DNA of 12,647 bases from Caldimonas sp. (GTDB lineage Bacteria; Pseudomonadota; Gammaproteobacteria; Burkholderiales; Burkholderiaceae_C). The stretch spans positions 1 to 12,647 of the forward strand of contig JASLGD010000057.1 in NCBI GenBank assembly GCA_030150305.1. The letters are read 5' to 3'. Position numbers and translations under genes: made by a program. Shown here piece by piece: positions 6,011-12,647 of this stretch. Every line of letters begins with the position of its first letter. The first letter of the stretch is position 1. The notes under the pieces were generated by a model. That model did no database searches. It worked only from the letters and a program-made list of their open reading frames with translations, and was not told where the DNA came from.

Positions 6011-8074
6011 CTATGCAACGGCGGACGCGGCCGGTGCCCGCTTGGCGACGAGCGTCAGGATGTCGTAGCTCGCGACGAGCTCGTCGTCCTGGTTCGTCAC
6101 CTCGACGTCCCAGGCGACGACTCCCTGCCCGCGGCCCTTCGCGTCCTTGCGGTTGCGGTCGATCTTGCGCTTGCACGTGAGGCGCGCGCGGATCGTGTCG
6201 CCGATCGCGACCGGCTTGACGAAGCGCAGCGTGTCGAGCCCGTAGTTGGCGAGCACCGGACCGGGTGCCGGCGACACGAAAAGCCCCGCCGCCGCGGACA
6301 GGACGAAGTAACCGTGCGCGATCCGCTTGCCGAACTCCGACTCCTTCGCCGCGATCTCGTCGAAGTGCATGTAGAAGAAGTCGCCCGAGATGCCGCCGAA
6401 CGCGACGATGTCGGCTTCGCTCACGGTGCGGCGGTGCGTGAGCAGCGAGTCGCCGATCGCGAGCTCCTCGAAGTGCTTGCGAAACGGGTGGACGCCGTCC
6501 TCGTGCCGCGCCGCGCCACGCACGTACTCGCCGGTCACGGCGGCGAGCATCGTCGGCGTCCCCTGCACCGCGGCGCGCTGCAGGAAGTGCTTGACGGCGC
6601 GGATGCCGCCGAGCTCCTCGCCGCCGCCGGCGCGTCCGGGACCGCCGTGCTTGAGCATCGGCAACGGCGAGCCGTGGCCGGTCGATTCCGCCGCGGCGTC
6701 GCGATCGAGGACGAGCAGCCTCCCGTGCCACGCCGCCATCTGCGGGATCGCCTGTGCCGCGACCTTCGGGTCGTGCGTGACGAGCGTCGCGACGAGGCTG
6801 CCGCGGCCGCGTTTGGCGAGCGCCATCGCTTCGTCGAAGTCGCCGTAGGGCATCAGCGTCGATACCGGGCCGAACGCCTCGACGTCATGGACCGCGTCGC
6901 ACTTGCCGCCGTCGCGGCAGAGGACGAGCGTCGGCGCGAAGAACGCGCCGTTGTCGACGCCCTCGCCGAGCGGCCGGAACGGCTCGTTCGCGCCGAAGAC
7001 GATCTCGTTGCCCGCCGCGAGCTGCGCGACGCGCCCGGCGACGTCTTCCTGCTGCGCCTTCGAGGCGAGCGCGCCCATCTTCACGCCTTCGACGGCGGGG
7101 TCGCCGACGCTCACCCTGGCGAGCCGGTCGCGCAGCCGCGCCGCCATCGCGTCGAGGTGCCGCCGCGGCACGATGGCGCGCCGGATGGCGGTGCACTTCT
7201 GCCCCGCCTTGACCGTCATCTCGCGCACGACCTCCTTCGCGAAGAGGTCGAACTCCTCGTCGTCAGGATCGACCTCGGGGCCGAGGATCGCGGCGTTGAG
7301 CGAGTCGGCCTCGGCGGTGAACGGGATCGATCGCGCGAGCAGGTTGGCATTGCCGCGCAGCTTCAGCGCCGTGTCGGCCGAGCCGGTGAAGGTGACGACG
7401 TCGCTCGAGTCGAGACGGTCGAGGAGGTCGCCGGTCGAGCCGATCACGAGCTGCAGGCTCCCTGGCGGCAGCAGCTTCGACTCCACCATCATCCGCACAA
7501 GCGCTTCGGTGAGATAGCTCGTCGCCGTCGCCGGCTTGGCGATGCACGGCATCGCCGCGAGAAACGTCGGCGCGAACTTCTCGAGCAGGCCCCAGACCGG
7601 GAAGTTGAACGCGTTGATGTGGACCGCGACGCCGCCCCGCGGCACGAGAATGTGCGTCGCGGCGAAGCTGCCCTTCTTGCCGAGCACGACCGGCGGGCCT
7701 TCGTGGAGCACGTTGCCCGACGGCAGCTCGTTGCCGCCGATCGACGCGTACGCGTAGAGCGTGCCGGTGCCGCCCTCGATGTCGATCCAGCCGTCGTTGC
7801 GCGTCGCGCCGGTGTGGCGCGAGATCGCATAGAGCTCTTCCTTCCTGCCGTTCAGATACGCGGCGAGCGCCTTCAGGCGCGCCGCACGCTGCTGGAAGTC
7901 GAGCGCGACGAGCGCCGGGCCGCCGACGCGGCGCGCGTGGTCGAGCGCTTCGACGAAGTCGATCGCGTCGGCGTGCGCATGGTGGAGCACGCTGCCGTCG
8001 ATCGCGCTCGCGAGGCGCGCGCCCTCGCGGCTGCCGACCCAGCGGTCGGCGATCAGGCTCTGCAGGACGGCCAT
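6011..8074 (-). CDS. paaZ: PaaZ: oxepin-CoA hydrolase / 3-oxo-5,6-dehydrosuberyl-CoA semialdehyde dehydrogenase
   Basis: This 687-residue bifunctional enzyme opens the oxepin-CoA ring and oxidises the resulting aldehyde with NADP+ to 3-oxo-5,6-dehydrosuberyl-CoA in phenylacetate breakdown. Residues 1 to about 515 form an aldehyde dehydrogenase domain with catalytic E255 (FTAEADSL) and nucleophile C294 (KAGQKCTAIRRA). Residues from about 540 form an (R)-specific enoyl-CoA-hydratase-like MaoC domain with D565-x4-H570 in GDFFYMHFDEIAAKESEFG, followed by IAHGYFVLSAAAGLF. These match the E. coli PaaZ residues (E256, C295, D561, H566) in position and spacing, so both activities should be intact. 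The ATG at 8074 is chosen because MAVLQSLIADRWVG is the family start; a GAGGT ribosome binding site overlaps the stop of the upstream binding-protein gene 7 bases away. PaaZ is the last gene of the paa run. Confidence 0.96.
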   Translation of the reverse strand: MAVLQSLIADRWVGSREGARLASAIDGSVLHHAHADAIDFVEALDHARRVGGPALVALDFQQRAARLKALAAYLNGRKEELYAISRHTGATRNDGWIDIEGGTGTLYAYASIGGNELPSGNVLHEGPPVVLGKKGSFAATHILVPRGGVAVHINAFNFPVWGLLEKFAPTFLAAMPCIAKPATATSYLTEALVRMMVESKLLPPGSLQLVIGSTGDLLDRLDSSDVVTFTGSADTALKLRGNANLLARSIPFTAEADSLNAAILGPEVDPDDEEFDLFAKEVVREMTVKAGQKCTAIRRAIVPRRHLDAMAARLRDRLARVSVGDPAVEGVKMGALASKAQQEDVAGRVAQLAAGNEIVFGANEPFRPLGEGVDNGAFFAPTLVLCRDGGKCDAVHDVEAFGPVSTLMPYGDFDEAMALAKRGRGSLVATLVTHDPKVAAQAIPQMAAWHGRLLVLDRDAAAESTGHGSPLPMLKHGGPGRAGGGEELGGIRAVKHFLQRAAVQGTPTMLAAVTGEYVRGAARHEDGVHPFRKHFEELAIGDSLLTHRRTVSEADIVAFGGISGDFFYMHFDEIAAKESEFGKRIAHGYFVLSAAAGLFVSPAPGPVLANYGLDTLRFVKPVAIGDTIRARLTCKRKIDRNRKDAKGRGQGVVAWDVEVTNQDDELVASYDILTLVAKRAPAASAVA

Positions 8075-8081
8075 CGTGACC

Positions 8082-9239
8082 TCAAGGTTGGTACTGCCAG
8101 GCGCCGTTCTCGATCTTGACCATGACGCGAGCGCGCTGGTCGAGGCCGAGGTGGTCGGTCGGCGACATGTTGAAGACGCCGTGCGCACCGGCGATCTCGC
8201 GCGCCCCCTCGAGCGCGTCGCGCAGCGCGGCGCGAAACTCGGGCGTGCCCGGCTGTGCCTTCTTCAGCGCCTGCGCCGCCGCGACCGCCATCAGGCGTCC
8301 GGCATCCCACGCGTGCGCGCCGAACGTCGACACCGAGCCCTTGCCATACGCCGCTTCGTACTTGGCGACGTAGTCGAGCGCGCTCGGCTTGACCGGATTG
8401 CTCGACGGCAGCTGCGCGGCGACGAGCACGGGCCCGGCCGGCAGCAACGTGCCGTCCACGTCCTTGCCGCCGACGCGCAGGAAGTCGTTGTTGGCGACGC
8501 CGTGCGTCTGGTAGTACTTGCCGGCGTAGCCGCGCTCCTTGAGCGTGCGCTGCGGCAGCACCGCGGGAGTTCCCGAGGCCGCGATCAGCACCGCGTCGGG
8601 CTTGGCGCCGACGAGCTTGAGCACCTGTCCGGTGACCGACGTGTCGGTGCGCGCGTAGCGCTCGCTCGCGACGATCGTCAGCCCCTTCAGCGGCGCGACC
8701 TTGGAGAACTCGCGAAACCAGCCCTCGCCGTAGGCGTCGGAAAAGCCGATGAAGCCGACCGTCTTCACGCCGGCGGCCGCCATGTGCGTCGCGATCGCGA
8801 GCGACATCATGATGTCGTTCTGCGGCGTCTTGAAGATCCAGCGCCGCTTCGCGTCGACCGGCTCGACGATCGCAGCGGAGGCCGCCATCGAGATCATCGG
8901 CGTCTGCGATTCGGCCGCGACGTCGATCATCGCGAGCGAGTTCGGCGTCGTCGTCGAGCCGAGCAGGACGTCGACCTTGTTCTCGGTGACGAGCTTCCTC
9001 GCGTTGGCGACCGCGTTCGTCGTGTCGGAGGCGTCGTCGAGGACGATGTAGTTGATCTTCTGGCCAGAGATGCTCTGCGGCATCAGCGCGATCGTGTTCT
9101 TCTCGGGGATGCCGAGCGACGCGGCAGGGCCGGTCGCCGAGACCGTCACGCCGACGTTGATGTCGGCGCGCGCGACGCCGGCGAGCGCGCCCGACGCGAC
9201 GGCCGCGACGGCGAGGACGGCGTTTCTGAGGAAGGACAT
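8082..9239 (-). CDS. Periplasmic ABC substrate-binding protein, branched-chain amino acid type
   Basis: This 385-residue protein is a type I periplasmic binding protein (Peripla_BP_6/LivJ-like). A Sec signal peptide (MSFLRNAVLAVAAVASGALA, then GVARA) is predicted to be cut after residue 25, leaving a mature start DINVGVTVSATGPAASLGIP typical of the family. Further family segments are NARKLVTENKVDVLLGSTTT, GFIGFSDAYGEGW, PDAVLIAASGTPA and FGAHAWDAGRLM. Such proteins deliver a ligand to an ABC importer made of two permeases and two ATPases; none of those lies in the window. In aromatic-degradation loci relatives often bind aromatic acids rather than amino acids, and its place between a TetR regulator and paaZ suggests phenylacetate or a related acid, which is inference. 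The ATG at 9239 has GGAG seven bases upstream. Its first 94 bases overlap the end of the TetR gene in another frame. Confidence 0.95.
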   Translation of the reverse strand: MSFLRNAVLAVAAVASGALAGVARADINVGVTVSATGPAASLGIPEKNTIALMPQSISGQKINYIVLDDASDTTNAVANARKLVTENKVDVLLGSTTTPNSLAMIDVAAESQTPMISMAASAAIVEPVDAKRRWIFKTPQNDIMMSLAIATHMAAAGVKTVGFIGFSDAYGEGWFREFSKVAPLKGLTIVASERYARTDTSVTGQVLKLVGAKPDAVLIAASGTPAVLPQRTLKERGYAGKYYQTHGVANNDFLRVGGKDVDGTLLPAGPVLVAAQLPSSNPVKPSALDYVAKYEAAYGKGSVSTFGAHAWDAGRLMAVAAAQALKKAQPGTPEFRAALRDALEGAREIAGAHGVFNMSPTDHLGLDQRARVMVKIENGAWQYQP

Positions 9240-9889
9240 GAAGCGTCTCCGTTGAGGTGGGGGTTGGAATTCGCATCGGCCGACCGCCGTGCCGGCGTGC
9301 GCACGGCGCCGATGCCGCCGAAGAAGAGGTCGGCGACGACCGGCGACAGGTCGGCGTGGCTCAGCTCTCCTTTGGGGTGCAGCCATGTGAACATCCAGTT
9401 CATCATGCCGAAGAGGAGCATCGCGAGGGGCTTGCCGAGGCGCTCCTTCGCGAACTCGGGACGCACGGCGACGATCGCCTCGGCGAACGCAGCGACGACG
9501 CGCCGCTCGCCGCCGAGGACGCGCCTGCGCTCGGCGGCGGCGAGGAAGCGGACGTCCTCGGTGAGGACGCGGTGCTCGGCCTGCGACCCGGAGTACGCGG
9601 TGAGGAACGCCGCGATCAGCCGCCGCAGCCGCGCCTCGGGCGCGAGCCGCGCCGCGTCGACCTCCTCGATCAGCGCGAGCAGCCGCGCGATGTGCGCCTC
9701 GGCGATCTCGGCGAGCAGCTGGTGCTTGTCGCGCACGTAGTGGTAGAGCGACGGCTTGCTGACGCCGCACGCCTGCGCGACCTCGTTCATCGAGGTCGCC
9801 GTGTAGCCGCGACGCGCGAACAGCTCGGCGGCGCGCGCGAGGATCGTCTCGCGCTGCAGCTCGTAGCCTCGGGACCGTCCGCGCGGCAT
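9146..9889 (-). CDS. TetR/AcrR-family transcriptional regulator of the paa cluster
   Basis: This is a 247-residue TetR-family repressor. The N-terminal helix-turn-helix domain covers about residues 10-59: ILARAAELFARRGYTATSMN, then EVAQACGVSKPSLYHYVRDK, with the recognition helix around SKPSLYHYV. The C-terminal ligand domain includes LFGMMNWMFTWLHPKGELSH (159-178) and ADLFFGGI (186-193), as in AcrR/KstR-like regulators. Family members usually end near here; this frame continues for about 50 more residues of low-complexity Ser/Pro/Arg sequence, the last 31 of them inside the binding-protein gene. The ATG at 9889 lies 11 bases after the paaE stop. In several betaproteobacteria a TetR protein called PaaR, released by phenylacetyl-CoA, represses the paa genes, and this protein is a good candidate, but the symbol is withheld because only position supports it. 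Confidence 0.93.
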   Translation of the reverse strand: MPRGRSRGYELQRETILARAAELFARRGYTATSMNEVAQACGVSKPSLYHYVRDKHQLLAEIAEAHIARLLALIEEVDAARLAPEARLRRLIAAFLTAYSGSQAEHRVLTEDVRFLAAAERRRVLGGERRVVAAFAEAIVAVRPEFAKERLGKPLAMLLFGMMNWMFTWLHPKGELSHADLSPVVADLFFGGIGAVRTPARRSADANSNPHLNGDASCPSSETPSSPSRPSRRARSPASRAPTSTSA

Positions 9890-9900
9890 GCGGCGACGCC

Positions 9901-10983
9901 TCAGCGCTCGTCGAACGAGAGCACGACGCGCTCGGTCAGCGGATGCGACTGGCATGTCAGCACGAAGCCGGCGGCGACCTCGTGCTTCTCGAGCGCGAAG
10001 TTGCGCTCCATCCGCACCTGCCCTTCGATCAGCTTGGCGCGGCACGTGCAGCAGACGCCCGACTTGCACGAGAACGGCACCTCGAGCCCGGCCGCAGCCG
10101 CGGCGTCGAGGACGTTGCCTTGCGCGGCGTGGAAGTCGATCTCGCGCGCGATGCCGTCGCGGATGATCGTGACGCGCGCATCGGCCGCGTCGCCTTCGCG
10201 CGGCGCCTGCACCGCGCGCCGGCCCGGGCCCGACTCGTCGGGGATGCCGAAGCGCTCGATGTGGATCCGATCCGGCGCGACGCCGGCGGCGAGCAGCGCC
10301 GCCTCGGCCTCGTCGTTGACGCCGTGCGGGCCGCAAACGAACGCGTGGTCGATCCCCGCCGGATCGACGAGCGTCGCGAGGAACTCGCCGATCTTGGCGC
10401 GATCGATGCGGCCGTTGTAGAGCGGCAGGTCGGTCGCCTCCTGCGAGAAGACCAGGTGCAGGACGAGCCGCGAGAGGTACCGGTTCTTCAGGTCCTCGAG
10501 CTCCTCGGCGAACATCGTCGAGCGCTGCCGGCGATTGCCGTAGACGAGGGTGAAGCGCGACTTCGGCTCGGCCTCGAGGACCGTCTTCAGGATCGAGAGG
10601 ATCGGCGTGATGCCGCTGCCGCCGGCGATGCCGAGGTAGTGCCGCGACGCGGTCGGATCGAGCGGGACGAAGAAGCGGCCCTCCGGCGTCATCACCTCGA
10701 GCGTGTCGCCGGGCTTCACGGACTCGTGCAGCCAGCTCGAGAAGACGCCCCCGGGCACCTTGCGGATGCCGACCTGCAGCAATCCCTCCGAGGGCGCGGC
10801 GCAGATCGAGTACGACCGGCGTTCCTCGTTGCCGGCGATCGCGCGACGCAGCGTCAGGTGCTGGCCTTGCGTGAAGCGGAACTGCTCGGCAAGCTCGGGC
10901 GGCACGTCGAAGGCGACGACGAGCGCTTCCTCGCTTTCCGGGCGAACGCTCCTGACGCGAAGCGGATGGAAGTGGAGTGCCAC
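9901..10983 (-). CDS. paaE: Phenylacetyl-CoA 1,2-epoxidase reductase subunit PaaE
   Basis: This 360-residue protein is the reductase of the PaaABCE multicomponent epoxidase; it passes electrons from NADPH through FAD and a 2Fe-2S cluster to the di-iron centre in PaaA. The order is an FAD-binding ferredoxin-reductase domain (R56-S-Y-S59, with the preceding QGQHLTLR), an NAD(P)-binding domain (GIAGGSGITPILSILKTVL, glycines at 121-124; VYGNRR; FVCGPHG), and a C-terminal plant-type 2Fe-2S ferredoxin domain with ligands C306, C311, C314 and C344 (SCKSGVCCTC and LTCQSH). This domain order is the PaaE signature. The start is a GTG at 10983, ten bases after the paaD stop; MALHFHPLRV matches the family N-terminus. 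The ribosome binding site is weak, so coupling to paaD is likely. Confidence 0.96.
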   Translation of the reverse strand: MALHFHPLRVRSVRPESEEALVVAFDVPPELAEQFRFTQGQHLTLRRAIAGNEERRSYSICAAPSEGLLQVGIRKVPGGVFSSWLHESVKPGDTLEVMTPEGRFFVPLDPTASRHYLGIAGGSGITPILSILKTVLEAEPKSRFTLVYGNRRQRSTMFAEELEDLKNRYLSRLVLHLVFSQEATDLPLYNGRIDRAKIGEFLATLVDPAGIDHAFVCGPHGVNDEAEAALLAAGVAPDRIHIERFGIPDESGPGRRAVQAPREGDAADARVTIIRDGIAREIDFHAAQGNVLDAAAAAGLEVPFSCKSGVCCTCRAKLIEGQVRMERNFALEKHEVAAGFVLTCQSHPLTERVVLSFDER

Positions 10984-10993
10984 CGGCCGCGCC

Positions 10994-11545
10994 CTAGATC
11001 GGCTTGAAGTGCTCGAACGGCTCGCCGCACGCGCGGCAGCGCCAGAGCGCCTTGCACGCGGTCGCGCCGAACGCGGCGAGCCGCTCGGTCTGCAGGCTCG
11101 CGCAGCGCGGGCACGCGAGCGGCGCAGCCGCGCGGAGGACGAAGCGCAGCGGCGCCCCCGCTTCGCGATCGACCGGGCCCGGCGGTGCGATGCCGTAGGC
11201 GAGCAGCCTGGCGCGGCCGTCGGCGCTGATCCAGTCGCTCGTCCACGCGGGGGCGCGCTGGAGGCGGATGCGCGTCGGGCCGAGCCCGGCGGCGTCGAGC
11301 GCAGCGACGATGCTCTGCTCGATCACCTCGGTCGCGGGGCAGCCCGAGTACGTCGGCGTGACGGCGACCACGAGCGCCTCGCCGTCGACGTCGACGTCGC
11401 GAACGATGCCGAGGTCGACCACCGAGATCACCGGAACCTCGGGGTCGTTGACGCCGCGCAGCACGTGCCACGCGTGCGCGCATCGCTCGTGCGGCGCGAG
11501 CGCGCGCGAATCGCCGCGCGCCGGCGCGGCGACGCCATCGCTCAC
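10994..11545 (-). CDS. paaD: Phenylacetate degradation protein PaaD (MIP18/DUF59 family)
   Basis: This is a 183-residue PaaD. PaaD is needed for epoxidase activity in vivo and is thought to help assemble or insert iron-sulfur clusters, probably that of PaaE. The MIP18/DUF59 domain (about residues 20-115) has VNDPEVPVISVVDLGIVRDV and TPTYSGCPATEVIEQSI, with the conserved cysteine in the YSGCPA motif. A C-terminal zinc-ribbon-like module holds C145-P-R-C148 and C170-R-A-C173 (plus C164), typical of PaaD proteins. The GTG at 11545 overlaps the paaC stop as GTGA and has GGAGG six bases upstream; an adjacent in-frame GTG at 11548 would be only three bases from it, so 11545 is preferred. Confidence 0.95.
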   Translation of the reverse strand: MSDGVAAPARGDSRALAPHERCAHAWHVLRGVNDPEVPVISVVDLGIVRDVDVDGEALVVAVTPTYSGCPATEVIEQSIVAALDAAGLGPTRIRLQRAPAWTSDWISADGRARLLAYGIAPPGPVDREAGAPLRFVLRAAAPLACPRCASLQTERLAAFGATACKALWRCRACGEPFEHFKPI

Positions 11546-12327
11546 CACACACCTCCGGGATACGCGCGCTGCAGGAACTGCATCTCGGCGAGCACGTAGC
11601 CGAGGTGCTCGCTGTGCACGCCGCGCTTGCCCGTGCTGCGAAACGCGCGCTCGGCCGGCGCCGCCAGCCTGGCCGCGGCGAGAACGGCGTCGAGCTCCGC
11701 GCGCCAGTCCTCGGCGAGCGCGCTCCAGCGCGGCCCGAGGCCGGACGCCGCGGCGGCATCGTCGATCGCGTCGTCTTCGAAGATCTCCGCGAAGTACGGC
11801 CAGAGCAGCTCGAGCGCCGCCTTGCTGCGAGCCGCCGACTCGGCGGTGCCGTCGCCGAGGCGGACGACCCAGCCTGCGGCATGCTCGTGGTGGTAGCGCG
11901 CTTCCTTGACCGCCTTGCCCGCGATCGCCGCGAGCTCGGCATCGCTCGACGCGGCGAGCCGCTCCCAGAGCAGCTTCAGGAAGATCGCGAGGGCGCAGTT
12001 GCGCAGCATCGTCAGCGCGAAGTCGCCGCGCGGCAGCTCGACGAGCGTGCAGTTGCGAAAATCGCGCTCGTCGCGCAGGAACGCGAGCTGGTCCTCGTCA
12101 TGCTTCTGGCCGCCGAGCTCGGCCTCGAGCGCGCCGGCGCGCGTCAGCACCGCGCGCGCCTGCCCGATCAGGTCGAGCGCCATGTTCGTGAGGGCGATGT
12201 CCTCCTCGACCACCGGCGCGTGGCCGGACCACTCGCCGAGCCGCTGCGCGTGGATGAGGCAGGTGTCGCCGATGCGCAGCAGGTACTGCACCGACGGATG
12301 CGACGAGACGGTGATCGAAGCGGGCAT
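11542..12327 (-). CDS. paaC: Phenylacetyl-CoA 1,2-epoxidase structural subunit PaaC
   Basis: This 261-residue ferritin-like helical protein pairs with the catalytic PaaA subunit in the epoxidase core; PaaC has the fold of di-iron proteins but has lost catalytic iron binding in studied members. Recognisable segments are YLLRIGDTCLIHAQRLGEWS, then GHAPVVEEDIALTNMALDLI and GQAR, HDEDQLAFLRDERDFRNCTL, and KEARYHHEHAAGWVVRLGDG (141-160). The C-terminus GKRGVHSEHLGYVLAEMQFL followed by QRAYPG is the usual family end. The ATG at 12327 is chosen; an in-frame GTG at 12339 that overlaps the paaB stop as GTGA would add four residues and cannot be excluded. The end overlaps paaD by four bases. Confidence 0.96.
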   Translation of the reverse strand: MPASITVSSHPSVQYLLRIGDTCLIHAQRLGEWSGHAPVVEEDIALTNMALDLIGQARAVLTRAGALEAELGGQKHDEDQLAFLRDERDFRNCTLVELPRGDFALTMLRNCALAIFLKLLWERLAASSDAELAAIAGKAVKEARYHHEHAAGWVVRLGDGTAESAARSKAALELLWPYFAEIFEDDAIDDAAAASGLGPRWSALAEDWRAELDAVLAAARLAAPAERAFRSTGKRGVHSEHLGYVLAEMQFLQRAYPGGVW

Positions 12328-12335
12328 CGTCGTGC

Positions 12336-12635
12336 TCACATGTGGTCGAGCGACTTCGGCAGCGCGTAGAAGGTCGGGTGGCGGTACACCTTGTCCTCCA
12401 TCGGGTCGAAGTACGACGACTTCTCGCCCGGGTCGCTCGCCGTGATCTGGTCGGAGCGGACGACCCAGACGCTCGTGCCTTCCTGGCGCCGCGTGTAGAC
12501 GTCGCGCGCGAGCTGGATCGCCATCTGCGGATCGGCCGCGTGCAGGCTGCCGCAGTGCTTGTGGTCGAGGCCGGCCTTGCTGCGGACGAACACCTCCCAG
12601 AGCGGCCACTCGTTCTTCTCCCGACCGGGCGCCAT
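12336..12635 (-). CDS. paaB: Phenylacetyl-CoA 1,2-epoxidase subunit PaaB
   Basis: This 99-residue protein is a PaaB, the small subunit that links catalytic PaaAC heterodimers in the epoxidase. Family sequence is very clear: EWPLWEVFVRSKAGLDHKHC, then GSLHAADPQMAIQLARDVYT, RRQEGTSVWVV, KVYRHPTFYALPKSLDHM. The start is taken as the ATG at 12635, giving a short leader MAPGREKN before the conserved EWPLWEVF. The frame stays open to the right edge, so an upstream start outside the window is possible, and no good ribosome binding site is visible in the 12 bases left. The catalytic subunit gene paaA is expected immediately beyond the edge. Its stop is not visible, so paaA either ends just beyond the edge or overlaps paaB substantially. 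Confidence 0.95.
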   Translation of the reverse strand: MAPGREKNEWPLWEVFVRSKAGLDHKHCGSLHAADPQMAIQLARDVYTRRQEGTSVWVVRSDQITASDPGEKSSYFDPMEDKVYRHPTFYALPKSLDHM

Positions 12636-12647
12636 CGGCTCGGCCGG

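Noticed and set aside
6314..8119. A 601-codon plus-strand open frame opposite paaZ
   Set aside because: paaZ carries intact catalytic residues in both domains on the minus strand; the mirror frame is Arg/Ala/Val-rich with no motif.
8075..8188. A 38-residue N-terminal extension of PaaZ
   Set aside because: It lies inside the 3' end of the binding-protein gene in another frame, and the ATG at 8074 has a ribosome binding site and the normal family start.

Overview
The window is very GC-rich, nearly fully coding, and looks chromosomal and betaproteobacterial, probably from Burkholderiales or a close relative. The evidence is the divergent ratA/smpB pair, a phaR-type polyhydroxyalkanoate regulator next to rimO, and a phenylacetate (paa) cluster carrying a TetR-type regulator. 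I identified the genes by reading motifs and recalling families, not by database search. There are no tRNA or rRNA genes, insertion sequences, CRISPR arrays or phage genes. No stretch longer than about 75 bases lacks a gene.

Left part (1-2177): the 5' part of a RatA/COQ10-type START-domain gene runs off the left edge on the minus strand. It diverges from smpB, the trans-translation factor, across a 55-base gap that holds a perfect inverted repeat. A complete cytochrome P450 gene follows smpB after only 17 bases and is probably cotranscribed with it. Its stop codon interlocks with that of metC, which comes from the other side.

Middle part (5939 down to 2174, minus strand): phaR, a small predicted exported protein of unknown function, rimO (ribosomal protein S12 methylthiotransferase) and metC-like cystathionine beta-lyase lie head to tail. 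Gaps are -4, 34 and 7 bases, so they are probably one transcription unit. The 71-base gap upstream of phaR holds a -10-like hexamer inside a 19-base imperfect palindrome, a candidate operator.

Right part (12635 down to 6011, minus strand): paaB, paaC, paaD, paaE, a TetR-family regulator, a periplasmic branched-chain-amino-acid-type ABC binding protein and paaZ are tightly packed, with several overlaps. PaaABCE, of which paaA is presumably just beyond the right edge, epoxidises the ring of phenylacetyl-CoA. PaaD helps mature the iron-sulfur component. PaaZ hydrolyses the oxepin-CoA ring and oxidises the resulting aldehyde. The TetR protein probably controls the cluster and the binding protein may serve uptake of an aromatic acid; both are inferences from position. 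The CoA ligase (PaaK), the isomerase (PaaG) and the beta-oxidation genes (PaaF, H, J) are not in this window.

Most genes belong to well-known families. The points most worth a second look are the two promoter-region palindromes, the 94-base overlap between the TetR gene and the binding-protein gene, the lone binding protein inside a paa operon, the P450 attached to smpB, and the unknown exported protein coupled to phaR. I found no convincing undescribed multi-gene system.
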